Assembly (NCBI RefSeq): GCF_013249015.1
Contig: NZ_JABRPL010000007.1
Location: 17,537-65,117, forward strand
DNA: 47,581 bases
Direction: 5' to 3'
DNA from: Rathayibacter agropyri
GTDB lineage: Bacteria > Actinomycetota > Actinomycetes > Actinomycetales > Microbacteriaceae
Shown here: piece by piece, positions 1-8,420 of the stretch
Layout of the letters: the number at the start of each line of letters is the position of its first letter
Position numbering within the stretch: position 1 is the first letter of the stretch
Translations under genes and position numbers: made by a program
Notes under the pieces: model-generated
What the model saw: the letters and a program-made list of their open reading frames with translations, nothing else
Databases searched by the model: none
What the model was told of the DNA's origin: nothing

Positions 1-202
1 AACCCACCCACCCCACCAAGCCAACCGCGAGAGAGCGCGGCAAGGACGCGCTCTCCAAACAACACAGCGCACCGGGGAATCGCGTGCCAAGCGATTCCCC
101 GCAGCGAACGCAACACGCCCTCCACAACCCACCCACCCCACCAAGCCAACCGCGAGAGAGCGCGGCAAGGACGCGCTCTCCAAACAACACAGCGCACCGG
201 GG
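1..202. repeat. 77-bp direct repeat with hairpin modules
   Basis: The segment 1-77 recurs at 126-202 with no difference that I can see. Each copy carries a hairpin with arms GAGAGCGCG and CGCGCTCTC. Between the copies lies a second hairpin (about 74-102) with arms GGGGAATCG and CGATTCCCC. The array may extend past the window edge. There is no coding sequence here. A diverged relative with both modules is found at 31284-31406. The array lies downstream of rpsN, so a role at transcript 3' ends is possible but is inference. Confidence 0.85.
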
Positions 203-258
203 CGTGAATGGCTGAGGGCCCGTGATCCATTGGATCACGGGCCCTCAGCCATTCACGC
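202..258 (-). terminator. 27-bp perfect stem-loop after rpsN
   Basis: Arms 202-228 and 232-258 are perfectly complementary over 27 nt with a 3-nt loop (ATT). The structure starts 6 nt after the rpsN stop codon on the minus strand, as expected for a terminator of the rpmB-rpmG-rpsN transcript. It has no U-tract, which is common for actinobacterial terminators. Confidence 0.8.
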
Positions 259-263
259 AGCTT

Positions 264-569
264 CTACCAACTCGACTTGGTGATGCCGGGCAGCTCGCCC
301 CTGTGGGCCATGTCGCGGAAGCGGACACGCGAGATGCCGAACTTCGTGAGGTTGCCGCGGGGGCGGCCGTCGACGGCGTCGCGCGAGCGGACGCGGACGG
401 GCGAGGCGTTGCGGGGAAGCTTCTGCAGGCCGACGCGGGCGGCCTCGCGGGACTCGTCGGTCCCGGCCGGGTCGACAAGGGCCTTCTTCAGCTCGAGTCG
501 CTTGGCTGCGTAGCGGTCGACGACCACCTTGCGCTGTTCATTGCGGGCGATCTTGCTTTTCTTAGCCAT
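264..569 (-). CDS. rpsN: 30S ribosomal protein S14
   Basis: The 101-residue protein starts [14 protein letters not shown] and ends [11 protein letters not shown], which is the long S14 form. S14 sits in the head of the small ribosomal subunit and helps assemble the 3' domain of 16S rRNA. It has no CxxC pairs, so it is the zinc-free type, like its neighbours L33 and L28. It is the last gene of the three-gene operon rpmB-rpmG-rpsN and is followed by a very strong hairpin. In several actinobacteria zinc-free S14/L33/L28 sets are repressed by Zur. I see no Zur-like palindrome upstream here, so this may be the only, constitutive set. Confidence 0.97.
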   Translation of the reverse strand: MAKKSKIARNEQRKVVVDRYAAKRLELKKALVDPAGTDESREAARVGLQKLPRNASPVRVRSRDAVDGRPRGNLTKFGISRVRFRDMAHRGELPGITKSSW

Positions 570-571
570 AT

Positions 572-739
572 TTAGCGCTCCTCGCGGAAGTCGACGTGCT
601 TGCGCACTACGGGGTCGTACTTCTTGAGCACGAGACGGTCGGGGTCGTTGCGGCGGTTCTTCTTGGTCACGTAGGTGTAACCGGTTCCGGCCGTCGAACG
701 GAGCTTGATGATGGGACGGACGTCCTGCTGCTTTGCCAT
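572..739 (-). CDS. rpmG: 50S ribosomal protein L33
   Basis: The 55-residue protein starts [10 protein letters not shown] and ends HVDFREER, the usual L33 length and sequence. It is a large-subunit protein near the exit site. It has no cysteines, so it is the zinc-free form. Its ATG overlaps the rpmB stop codon (TAATG), which suggests translational coupling, and rpsN follows two bases after its stop. The gene is short and is easily missed by length-filtered gene callers. Confidence 0.96.
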   Translation of the reverse strand: MAKQQDVRPIIKLRSTAGTGYTYVTKKNRRNDPDRLVLKKYDPVVRKHVDFREER

Positions 740-975
740 TAGATCTTCACCCCACGAGCGAGAATGTCTTTGACGACGGACTCGATGCCACGGGCGTCGA
801 TGACCTTGATGCCCTTCGCCGAGAGAGTCAGGGTGACGTTACGGCGAAGCGACGGAACGTAGTACGTCTTCTTCTGCACGTTCGGGTCGAAGCGGCGCTT
901 GGTGCGCCGGTGCGAGTGCGAGATGGCGTGCCCGAAGCCGGGGACGGCTCCAGTCACCTGGCAGACTGCTGCCAT
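739..975 (-). CDS. rpmB: 50S ribosomal protein L28
   Basis: The 78-residue protein starts [15 protein letters not shown] and contains the conserved [13 protein letters not shown] block. I chose the ATG at 975 because GGAGG lies 5 nt upstream. An in-frame ATG at 987 overlaps that ribosome-binding site and would add four residues. Only one cysteine is present, so the protein cannot form the usual four-Cys zinc site. It is the first gene of the rpmB-rpmG-rpsN operon. No clear promoter could be picked in 976-1140. Confidence 0.96.
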   Translation of the reverse strand: MAAVCQVTGAVPGFGHAISHSHRRTKRRFDPNVQKKTYYVPSLRRNVTLTLSAKGIKVIDARGIESVVKDILARGVKI

Positions 976-1178
976 GGTTTCCTCCATGTGTGGTTACCGT
1001 GGACCACGCGCGACACGAGGCCTCGCCCGACCCACCCAAGGTCACTTGTCGGCGTACCGCCCGCCGTTCGGCGTGAGCCATAGCTCCCGCCCCCGAGGGC
1101 AGCACGCAAGCGCATGCAGATGCACGCAACTTCGCTAGCTTAGGCGAGCGCCGCCACCCCCGCAACATCCCTTCCCCT

Positions 1179-1207
1179 CCGCGAGATGCCTCTGAGGCAT
1201 CTCGCGG
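1179..1207. repeat. CGCGAGATG-family inverted repeat
   Basis: Arms CCGCGAGATGCCTC (1179-1192) and GAGGCATCTCGCGG (1194-1207) are perfectly complementary around one central base. The right arm recurs exactly at 2844-2857, and the left arm at 14741-14754. It is one of several related intergenic repeats in this window. Confidence 0.8.
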
Positions 1208-1268
1208 GCGCTGGTCTCAGGCGCTGGTTTTGGGGGCGGGCGGGTTTTACGGTCGGAGCGTGTACTCG

Positions 1269-1859
1269 ATGCTCGCCGGCTTCGGCTTCGGTCTCTCGCT
1301 CATCATCGCGATCGGCGCGCAGAACGCGTTCGTCCTTCGCCAGGGCCTGCGTCGCGAGCACGTGGGAGCTGTCGTGGCGATCTGCGCGCTCGCCGACGCC
1401 GCGCTGATCGTCGTCGGCATCGCGGGGATCGGTGCCGTGCTGGAGTCGGCGCCCTGGCTGCTCGTGGTGATCCGCTGGGGCGGCATCGTCTTCCTCCTGG
1501 CCTACGCCGCTCTGGCTGCCCGGCGGGCGCTGCGACCGGGGACGCTCGACGGCGATCCCGCCGGCGCCTCCACCTCGCTCCGCACCGCGATCGGCACCTG
1601 CCTCGCGCTGACCCTGCTCAACCCGCACGTGTACCTCGACACCGTGGTGCTGCTGGGCTCGGTCGCGAACGCGCACGGGGGCGAGCGCTGGTGGTTCGGA
1701 GCGGGCGCGGTGCTCGGGAGCGTGCTGTGGTTCACCGTGCTCGGCTTCGGTGCCCGCGCGCTCCGGCCGCTGTTCCGGAGTCGGTCGGCCTGGCGCGTTC
1801 TCGACGCGGGAGTCGCGGTCGTGATGGTGGTGCTGGCGGTGTCGCTGGCGCTGTGGTGA
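1269..1859 (+). CDS. LysE/ArgO-family amino acid exporter
   Basis: This 196-residue, strongly hydrophobic protein has about six predicted membrane segments. It carries the family signatures IAIGAQNAFVLRQGL near the N-terminus and LLNPHVYLDTVVLLG near residue 130. The LysE family exports basic amino acids such as lysine and arginine across the cytoplasmic membrane; the actual substrate cannot be read from sequence. I chose the ATG at 1269 because GGAG lies 10 nt upstream; GTG at 1260 and an earlier start at 1230 are in frame. LysE/ArgO genes often sit next to a LysR regulator (LysG/ArgP), but the LysR gene at 2867 is more likely linked to putA. An inverted repeat lies just upstream. Confidence 0.88.
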   Translation: MLAGFGFGLSLIIAIGAQNAFVLRQGLRREHVGAVVAICALADAALIVVGIAGIGAVLESAPWLLVVIRWGGIVFLLAYAALAARRALRPGTLDGDPAGASTSLRTAIGTCLALTLLNPHVYLDTVVLLGSVANAHGGERWWFGAGAVLGSVLWFTVLGFGARALRPLFRSRSAWRVLDAGVAVVMVVLAVSLALW

Positions 1860-2023
1860 CGTGGCGGATCGGCGCCGAGAGCGGCGTCTGGCCGGGCGGC
1901 TTGCATGACTCCAGCGCCGGCGCAAGGGTCGGAGCGGGCGGGCGCGGTGTGATCGGATGAGGACAGCCGCCGCTCCCCTCCCGTGCCCCATCGCCGCGGC
2001 GCGGCCGATTCGACAGGACGCCC

Positions 2024-2818
2024 GTGTCCACGAGCCCCCTCCCCACCGTCTTCGCCCTGCCCGGACTCGGGCTCGACGGCCGCGCCTTCGACGCTCTCGG
2101 CCGGGAACTGGCCGACATCGCCGACGTCGTGGCACTCGATATGCCCGGCGGCTCCGAAACCTCGCTCGAGGCAATGACCACGTCGGTCATCCGCCGGATC
2201 CGCGCACACGGCGCCTCCCGCTGGCTGCTTCTCGGTCACAGCATGGGCGGCAAGATCGCCTCGCTCGTCGCCTCCCGCACGGTCGCCGGGCGTTCTGGCC
2301 TGTTCGGGCTCGAGGGCGTCGTGCTACTGGCCGGGTCGCCGCTCTCGCCGGAACCGATGGAGGAGGAGCGCCGCTCCGCCATGCTGGGCTGGGTCACGGA
2401 CGGCCCGCTCGACGTGGCGCAGGCGCGGGAATTCGTCGAGCAGAATGTCGGCGCACCGCTGCCTCCCGAGGTCGACGCCGAGGTCATGGCCGAGCTGCGC
2501 CGCTACTCCCCCACCACCTGGAGAGACTGGCTTGAGCACGGTAGCCGTGAGGACCGCACGGCCGAGGCCGCGCTCGGTTCCGTGCCGGCCCTCCTGATCG
2601 CGGGCGGCGAGGACGGCGACCTCGGCGCCGACGCACAGCGCCGCCTCAACGGCTCCCTCTACTCCCGAGGACGCCTGCTCACCCTCGCCGGAGCCGGCCA
2701 CCTGCTGCCGTTCGAGCGTCCGGCCGAGGTCGCCACCGCGATTCGCACGTTCTGGCAAGAGGAGGCAGGGACCACGCCGGTCGTGCCGGCCGATGTCACC
2801 ACGAGATACGACGTGTGA
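2024..2818 (+). CDS. alpha/beta hydrolase
   Basis: The 264-residue protein has an alpha/beta-hydrolase fold. It shows an oxyanion-hole segment LPGLGLDGRAF near residue 12, the nucleophile elbow GHSMGG near residue 70, a likely acid in AGGEDGD near residue 195, and the catalytic His in GAGHLLPFE near residue 230. There is no signal peptide, so it should act in the cytoplasm on an ester, amide or similar small substrate that I cannot name. It starts with GTG, with AGGA about 5 nt upstream. It stands alone between the exporter and the LysR gene, which lies on the opposite strand. Confidence 0.85.
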   Translation: MSTSPLPTVFALPGLGLDGRAFDALGRELADIADVVALDMPGGSETSLEAMTTSVIRRIRAHGASRWLLLGHSMGGKIASLVASRTVAGRSGLFGLEGVVLLAGSPLSPEPMEEERRSAMLGWVTDGPLDVAQAREFVEQNVGAPLPPEVDAEVMAELRRYSPTTWRDWLEHGSREDRTAEAALGSVPALLIAGGEDGDLGADAQRRLNGSLYSRGRLLTLAGAGHLLPFERPAEVATAIRTFWQEEAGTTPVVPADVTTRYDV

Positions 2819-2843
2819 CGCAACCCCTCGGCGTCGTTCATCA

Positions 2844-2857
2844 GAGGCATCTCGCGG
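2844..2857. repeat. half copy of CGCGAGATG repeat
   Basis: The 14-mer GAGGCATCTCGCGG is identical to the right arm of the inverted repeat at 1179-1207. It lies between the convergent ends of the hydrolase and the LysR gene. No matching left arm is seen nearby. Confidence 0.65.
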
Positions 2858-2866
2858 GGGACCGTG

Positions 2867-3757
2867 TCAGGCGTGGCTGGCCGCCACTTCGGCCAGGCAC
2901 TCGCGGAAGACGCGGACGGCGGGCGAGGCCCGGCCGGCCTCGCGCTGCGCGGTGAAGATCGTGCGGCGCGGAGTGCCCGGCAGGTCGAGGAGGCGGCAGT
3001 CGGGCTCGGCGCCCGCCCACACCAGGTCAGGCATCAGCGCGACCGCGTGGCCCGAGGCGACGAGGCGGATCTGCGCCTGGAGGTCGGCGGTCTCGAAGCG
3101 GACGTCGGGCTCGAAGCCCGCGACGCGGCAGGTCTGCTCGGCGAAGTGCCGGCTAGCCGTGCCGCGCGGCTCCATCACCCAGGCGCAGTCACGGGCCGAG
3201 GCGAGGTCGAGCACAGCGGAGTCGCGGCTCACCGCGAGACGGATCGCGTCGGTCGTGAGGTCGCTGCGCACCAGACCCGGGAGCCACGACGTGGAGTGCC
3301 CGGGGTACTGCTCGGCGACGACCAGGTCGAACGCCCGCGCCCACGACGTCTCGTGCAGCGCCCCGTCCGGCTCGCGCTGCACCATCTCGACGCGGACGTC
3401 GGGAAAGCGCTGGCCGACCGCGCGCAGCGCCCCCGGCATCAGCGCGAGGGCCGCCGATTGAAACACCGCCACGCGCACCCTGCCCGTTACCGACTCGCCC
3501 GACGCGGCGAGCGCCGCCTCCGCTCGCTCGAGCAGGGCCAGCACCTCGCCCGCTGCCTCGACCAGGATCTCGGCCTGCGGCGTCAGCTGCACCCGCCGCC
3601 CGGACTTGCGCAGTAGCTCGACGCCGGTCTCGCGTTCGAGCACCGCGAGCTGCTGCGAGACGGCGGAGGGACTGTAGGCGAGCGCCTCGGCGGCGGCGGC
3701 CAGGGTCCCGCGGATGGCGACCTCGCGCAGGAGGACCAGGCGGCGGACATCGAGCAC
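2867..3757 (-). CDS. LysR-family regulator, probably of putA
   Basis: The 296-residue protein has an N-terminal winged helix-turn-helix (LREVAIRGTLAAAAEALAYSPSAVSQQLAVLER, described here in part: LAYSPSAVSQQL) and a type-2 periplasmic-binding-like effector domain from about residue 90. That is the LysR plan and length. It is divergent from putA with about 117 bp between start codons. This is the classic position for a LysR protein that activates its neighbour, so a proline- or P5C-responsive activator of putA is likely. The sequence does not show the effector. Confidence 0.9.
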   Translation of the reverse strand: MLDVRRLVLLREVAIRGTLAAAAEALAYSPSAVSQQLAVLERETGVELLRKSGRRVQLTPQAEILVEAAGEVLALLERAEAALAASGESVTGRVRVAVFQSAALALMPGALRAVGQRFPDVRVEMVQREPDGALHETSWARAFDLVVAEQYPGHSTSWLPGLVRSDLTTDAIRLAVSRDSAVLDLASARDCAWVMEPRGTASRHFAEQTCRVAGFEPDVRFETADLQAQIRLVASGHAVALMPDLVWAGAEPDCRLLDLPGTPRRTIFTAQREAGRASPAVRVFRECLAEVAASHA

Positions 3758-3874
3758 GGCGGACCTCCGATTGTTCAGCTGAGCTGACCGGTATCGGTAA
3801 GGAACGGTCGCTTCTGCTCAACGGTACTCGGTCGAATACTGAGGGGAACGACCCTCAGAGCAGAAGGACCGCAC
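3758..3874. promoter_or_regulatory. LysR-putA divergent regulatory region
   Basis: This 117-bp region must hold both promoters. An inverted repeat with arms CTTCTGCTC (3811-3819) and GAGCAGAAG (3858-3866) spans most of it, and its right arm contains the putA ribosome-binding site (AGAAGGA). A smaller hairpin GAGGG/CCCTC (3841-3856) sits inside the larger one. The palindromic TTCAGCTGAGCTGA near 3775 could be a LysR site. The roles are inferred from position only. Confidence 0.4.
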
Positions 3875-6800
3875 ATGACGGATCTCGCCAGCCCCGCTCT
3901 CGCCACCGGCGGCCCCTCTCCCGACTCCGTCGACCCGCGCCTGGTCGAGGAGAGTGTGGCGCTCGTGCGCCGCTGGCTACATGAGGCGTCGGCGATCCCC
4001 ATTGACGCCTCCGGGGCGCAGTTGGCCGGCGTGCTGAAGGACCCGGCGGGCCTGGACTTCACCGTCGGGTTTGTGGACGGCGTCGTCCGCCCCGAGGACA
4101 CCCGCGTGGCCGCCGCCGCGCTGCGCTCGATCGCGGGCGGCGTGCCGACGTTCCTTCCCGGGCCGATGCGCGGTGCGGTCGCTCTCGGCGGGGTGATGGC
4201 GCCCCTCCTCCCGAACATCGTGGTGCCGATCGCGCGTCGAGTGCTGCGGCGAATGGTCGGCCACCTCATCATCGACGCGACGGACTCGCGCCTGGGGCCG
4301 GCGATCGCCGCGATCCGCCGCGACGGGGTCCGACTCAACATGAACCTGCTCGGGGAGGCGGTGCTTGGCCGCGCGGAGGCGCAGCGCCGGCTCGAGGGGA
4401 CGCACCGCCTCCTCGCCCGCGACGACGTGGAGTACGTCTCGATCAAGGTCTCCTCCAGCGTCGCCCCGCACAACCCGTGGGCGTTCGACGCCGCGGTCGA
4501 CGACATCGTCGAGGAGTTGGCGCCGCTGTTCGCACGCGCCGCCGCCTCCTCGCCGCAGAAGTTCATCAATCTCGATATGGAGGAGTACAAAGACCTCGAC
4601 CTCACCATCGCGGTCTTCACCCGGATCCTCGACCGGCCGGAGTTCGCCGACCTCGAGGCCGGCATCGTCCTCCAGGCCTACCTGCCAGACGCTCTCTCGG
4701 CGATGATCCGCCTCCAAGAGTGGAGCGCGGCCCGTCGCGCTCGCGGCGGGGCGGGCATCAAGGTCCGGCTGGTCAAGGGCGCGAACCTGCCGATGGAGCA
4801 GGTCGAAGCCTCCGTGCATGGCTGGCCACTGGCCACCTGGAGCACGAAGCAGGACTCGGACACCAACTACAAGCGCGTCATCGACTACGCGCTGCACCCC
4901 GAGCGGATCCGGAACGTGCGGGTCGGCGTCGCGGGGCACAACCTTTTCGACGTCGCCTACTCGTGGCTGCTCGCGGGTGCGCGCGGGGTCCGTGACGGGA
5001 TGGAGTACGAGATGCTGCTCGGCATGGCGCAGGGCCAGGCGGAGGCGGTGCGCCGCACGGTCGGCTCGCTCCTGCTCTACACGCCTGTCGTCGCGCCGGC
5101 CGAGTTCGATGTGGCAATCGCCTATCTGATCCGCCGGCTGGAGGAGGGCGCGTCGAGCCAGAACTTCATGTCGGCCGTCTTCGAGCTCGAGGCCAATCCG
5201 GCGCTGTTCGCCCGCGAGGAGGAGCGGTTCCGCGCCTCCGTCACCGCCCTCGACGGCGCCGTGCCTCCGGCCCACCGCGTGCCTGACCGCTTTGCCGCCT
5301 CCGGTCGCCCCGGCTTCGGCGAGTTCCGCAGCACCCCGGACACCGACCCGTCGGTGGCCGCGAACCGCGAGTGGGCGCAGGCGATCCTCGCGCGCGTTCC
5401 GGGGTCGCGAGCGGGCGTCGACTCGATCGAGGCGGCCACGATCGGCACCCGCGACGAGCTGGAGCAGGCCCTCGCGATCACCCGTGCCAGCGGCTGGAAC
5501 GACGTCCCGGCCGACGAGCGCGCGCGCATCCTGCACCGCGCGGGTGACGAGTTGGAAGCCCGCCGCGCCGAGCTCCTCGAGGTGATGGCGGCCGAGGGCG
5601 GCAAGACCCTCGACCAGAGCGACCCCGAGGTCTCGGAGGCGATCGACTTCGCGCACTACTACGCCGAGCGGGCCCGAGAGCTCGACACGATCGACGGCGC
5701 GCGCTTCCACCCGGCCGCGCTGACCCTGGTCACTCCGCCGTGGAACTTCCCGGTGGCGATCCCGGCCGGCGGCGTCCTCGCGGCACTGGCCGCCGGCTCC
5801 GCGGTGGTCCTCAAACCCGCAGGTCCGACCGCGCGCTGCGGAGCCGTCGTGGCCGAGGCGCTGTGGGCGGCGGGTGTGCCCCGTGAGTCGCTGCGGCTGC
5901 TCCGCCTGCCCGAGGAGGAGCTGGGCCGCGACCTGATCGCGTCCTCCGCGGTCGACCGCGTCATTCTCACGGGGGCCTATGAGACGGCGGAACTGTTCCG
6001 CTCGTTCCGCCACGACCTGCCGCTACTCGCCGAGACGAGTGGCAAGAACGCGATCATCGTGACCCCTTCGGCCGACCTCGACCTCGCGGTGAAGGACGTG
6101 GTCGCGAGCGCCTTTGGGCACGCCGGCCAGAAGTGCTCGGCCGCCTCGCTCGTGGTGCTGGTCGGCTCCGTCGCCCGCTCGAAGCGGTTCCGCGCGCAAC
6201 TGCTCGACGCGGTCGCCTCGCTGACGGTCGGCTACCCGAGCGACCCCGCGTCGCGGATGGGACCCGTGATCGAGCCCGCCGGCGGGAAGTTGCTGCGCGG
6301 GCTGACGGTACTCGGCGCCGGCGAGACGTGGCTGCTGGAGCCGCGTCGGCTCGACGACTCCGGCCGGCTGTGGAGTCCGGGTGTCCGCGACGGCGTGCGG
6401 CGCGGCTCCGATTTCCACCGCACCGAGTACTTCGGGCCGATCCTCGGGATCATGACCGCGCCGACCCTTGGCGAGGCGATCGCTGTGGTCAATGAGGTCG
6501 ACTACGGCCTCACGTCGGGACTGCACGCACTCGATCCTGCCGAGATCGGTACGTGGCTAGAGGGGATCCAGGCCGGCAATCTCTATGTGAACCGAGGGAT
6601 CACCGGCGCGATCGTGCAGCGGCAGCCGTTCGGCGGCTGGAAGAAGTCGGCCGTGGGCCCGGGTACCAAGGCGGGCGGGCCCGACTACCTGCTCGGGCTC
6701 GGCTCGTGGAGCCCGGTTCCGGCTATGGCGACCGCACCGGTCGCGCCGGCGGCCTCGCGGCTGGTCGCAGCGGCACTGGCCGAGCTGTCGGCCCAGGAGT

Positions 6801-7330
6801 CGGCCGGTGTTGAGCGCACCGCGCGCAGTTGCGCGGCCGCGTGGGCCGAGCACATCGGCGGCGCCCGCGACGTCACGGGGCTGGAGGCGGAGCGCAACGT
6901 GTTCCGGCACCGGCCCTACGACTCCGCAGTGCTGGTGCGCCTCGCCGCCGGGGAGCCGTGGGGTTCGCTCGTGCGCGTGGCCATCGCGGCGGCGACCGCG
7001 CAGGCGCGCGTGGTGCTCTCGAGTGCGTCGGCGCTACCTCCGCAACTCGCCGGGGCGCTCGGCGCGACGGCGACGACGGTCGTCGTGGAGGACGACACCG
7101 CCTGGGAGGCCCGGGTGCGCGCCCACGGGGCCGGCCGGATTCGGCTGCTGGGCGCCGAGGCCGCCTCCGTCACTGCCGCGACCGGCGGACGCCCCGACCT
7201 CGCGGTCTACGCCGGCGAGGCGACCGAAGCGGGCCGCCTGGAGCTGCTGCCGTTCGTGCGCGAGCAGGCCGTTTCGATCACGGCCCACCGCTTCGGCACG
7301 CCCGGCCACCTCACGGACGCCCTGCTCTGA
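3875..7330 (+). CDS. putA: bifunctional proline dehydrogenase / P5C dehydrogenase
   Basis: The 1151-residue protein oxidises proline to glutamate in two steps. Residues about 40-470 form the FAD-dependent proline dehydrogenase barrel (YVSIKVSS, FINLDMEEYKD, KVRLVKGANLP, GVAGHNLFDVAY, RRLEEGASSQNF). Residues about 500-960 form the NAD-dependent aldehyde dehydrogenase (TPPWNFPVAIPAGG, catalytic Cys754 in GQKCSAAS, FGGWKKSAVGPGTKAGG). A further C-terminal region of about 190 residues resembles the degenerate ALDH-like tail of long PutA proteins. There is no N-terminal DNA-binding domain, so it is not self-regulating like E. coli PutA. The divergent LysR gene fits regulation. Confidence 0.95.
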   Translation: MTDLASPALATGGPSPDSVDPRLVEESVALVRRWLHEASAIPIDASGAQLAGVLKDPAGLDFTVGFVDGVVRPEDTRVAAAALRSIAGGVPTFLPGPMRGAVALGGVMAPLLPNIVVPIARRVLRRMVGHLIIDATDSRLGPAIAAIRRDGVRLNMNLLGEAVLGRAEAQRRLEGTHRLLARDDVEYVSIKVSSSVAPHNPWAFDAAVDDIVEELAPLFARAAASSPQKFINLDMEEYKDLDLTIAVFTRILDRPEFADLEAGIVLQAYLPDALSAMIRLQEWSAARRARGGAGIKVRLVKGANLPMEQVEASVHGWPLATWSTKQDSDTNYKRVIDYALHPERIRNVRVGVAGHNLFDVAYSWLLAGARGVRDGMEYEMLLGMAQGQAEAVRRTVGSLLLYTPVVAPAEFDVAIAYLIRRLEEGASSQNFMSAVFELEANPALFAREEERFRASVTALDGAVPPAHRVPDRFAASGRPGFGEFRSTPDTDPSVAANREWAQAILARVPGSRAGVDSIEAATIGTRDELEQALAITRASGWNDVPADERARILHRAGDELEARRAELLEVMAAEGGKTLDQSDPEVSEAIDFAHYYAERARELDTIDGARFHPAALTLVTPPWNFPVAIPAGGVLAALAAGSAVVLKPAGPTARCGAVVAEALWAAGVPRESLRLLRLPEEELGRDLIASSAVDRVILTGAYETAELFRSFRHDLPLLAETSGKNAIIVTPSADLDLAVKDVVASAFGHAGQKCSAASLVVLVGSVARSKRFRAQLLDAVASLTVGYPSDPASRMGPVIEPAGGKLLRGLTVLGAGETWLLEPRRLDDSGRLWSPGVRDGVRRGSDFHRTEYFGPILGIMTAPTLGEAIAVVNEVDYGLTSGLHALDPAEIGTWLEGIQAGNLYVNRGITGAIVQRQPFGGWKKSAVGPGTKAGGPDYLLGLGSWSPVPAMATAPVAPAASRLVAAALAELSAQESAGVERTARSCAAAWAEHIGGARDVTGLEAERNVFRHRPYDSAVLVRLAAGEPWGSLVRVAIAAATAQARVVLSSASALPPQLAGALGATATTVVVEDDTAWEARVRAHGAGRIRLLGAEAASVTAATGGRPDLAVYAGEATEAGRLELLPFVREQAVSITAHRFGTPGHLTDALL

Positions 7331-7430
7331 GCCCCGCGAGAGGGGAGTGGGGAGGGGCCGGCACGGGGTGTCGTCCGTGTATGGGAAAAGGGCGACGCTG
7401 TGATAACACGGCGTGTTCTTCACTGGAGGC
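7331..7430 (+). promoter_or_regulatory. putative vanH promoter region
   Basis: This short region separates putA from vanH. It holds a 13-bp palindrome AACACGGCGTGTT (7405-7417) directly before the vanH start and a weak -10-like GATAAC at 7402-7407. A VanR-controlled promoter is expected here from the gene order, but I cannot identify a VanR box with confidence. Confidence 0.3.
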
Positions 7431-8420
7431 ATGTTCGACACGATTCACGCCGCGCCTCTCGTCGCCTTCTTCGGCTGCGATCCTGAGGAAGCGCGCGCGG
7501 TCACGGAGGCGGCACGGCGGCGGTCCCTGCGCTGCCTGGTCGAGCAGGTCGCGCTCAGCCCTGAGAGCGCCGCGCTCGCTGTCGGGATTCCCCGCGTCAG
7601 CGTCAACCACCTGACGCCGGTCACCGGAGAGACGCTGCACGCCCTCGCCGCGAACGGAGTGCGCACCGTCCTGACCCGGAGCATCGGCCTCGATCACGTC
7701 GATCTCGACGTCGCCGCAGAACTTGGCATCTCGGTCGCGAACATCGACTACGAACCCGACGGCGTCGCCGATCACACCGTGATGCTGATCCTCCTGGCCC
7801 TGCGAAACGCCGGAGCCACTCTCGCCGCGGTCGCCCGGCACGACTTCCGCGCCCCGGCAGCGCGCGGACGCGAGCTACGCAGCGTGACCGTGGGCGTGCT
7901 CGGCGGCGGACGCATCGGCCGAGCGGTCGCGGAGCGCCTACGCGCCTTCGGCTGCCGGATCCTGATGGTCAGCGGCTCCGGTGCCGATCTCCAGGGCGTC
8001 GAGCGGGTCCCACTCGCGCAGGCCCTGGCCGAGAGCGACGTCATCACTCTGCACCTCCCTCTGACCGACGGCACCCGCCACTGCATCTCGGCCGAGGGGA
8101 TCGCCCGCATGCGCCCCGGCGCGCTCCTGGTCAACACCGGGCGCGGCGGGCTGGTCGACACCGATGCGCTGGTTGACGCCCTCGAAGACGGTCGACTCGG
8201 CGGCGCCGCCCTGGATGTCCTCGAGGGCGAGGAGGGCTGCTTCTCCGTCGACCTGTCCGCTGGGCCGATCCCCCATCGCTCACTGGAGCGCCTGGTCGCG
8301 ATGCCGAACGTCATCATCACCCCGCACCTCGCCTACTTCACCACCCGCACCCTCCACCAGATCATCGAGGCGACGCTCTCGCGCTGCGTGGACCTCGAGA
8401 GGACGACCACCCATGTCTAA
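7431..8420 (+). CDS. vanH: D-lactate dehydrogenase VanH
   Basis: The 329-residue NAD-dependent D-2-hydroxyacid dehydrogenase reduces pyruvate to D-lactate, the substrate that the next gene product joins to D-alanine. Recognisable features are TRSIGLDHVDL, the Rossmann motif GVLGGGRIGRAV, and the stretches VNTGRGGLVDT, GGAALDVLEGEEG and MPNVIITPHLAYFT, which closely match enterococcal VanH as I remember it. The start is uncertain. ATG 7431 gives the family length, but its GGAGG is only 1 nt away; GTG 7413 is an in-frame alternative. The gene ends 8 bp inside vanA, so the two are translationally coupled. Confidence 0.95.
   Translation: MFDTIHAAPLVAFFGCDPEEARAVTEAARRRSLRCLVEQVALSPESAALAVGIPRVSVNHLTPVTGETLHALAANGVRTVLTRSIGLDHVDLDVAAELGISVANIDYEPDGVADHTVMLILLALRNAGATLAAVARHDFRAPAARGRELRSVTVGVLGGGRIGRAVAERLRAFGCRILMVSGSGADLQGVERVPLAQALAESDVITLHLPLTDGTRHCISAEGIARMRPGALLVNTGRGGLVDTDALVDALEDGRLGGAALDVLEGEEGCFSVDLSAGPIPHRSLERLVAMPNVIITPHLAYFTTRTLHQIIEATLSRCVDLERTTTHV

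Noticed and set aside
1-202. CRISPR-like repeat-spacer pattern
   Set aside because: There are only two 77-bp copies with one 48-bp gap, and the gap is itself a hairpin module. No cas genes are present.
1140-2239. Minus-strand open frames over the LysE and hydrolase genes
   Set aside because: They overlap well-supported plus-strand genes and are Arg/Ala-rich with no domains.
3977-6013. Long 678-aa open frame opposite putA
   Set aside because: It is an antisense shadow of a clear bifunctional PutA with intact catalytic motifs.
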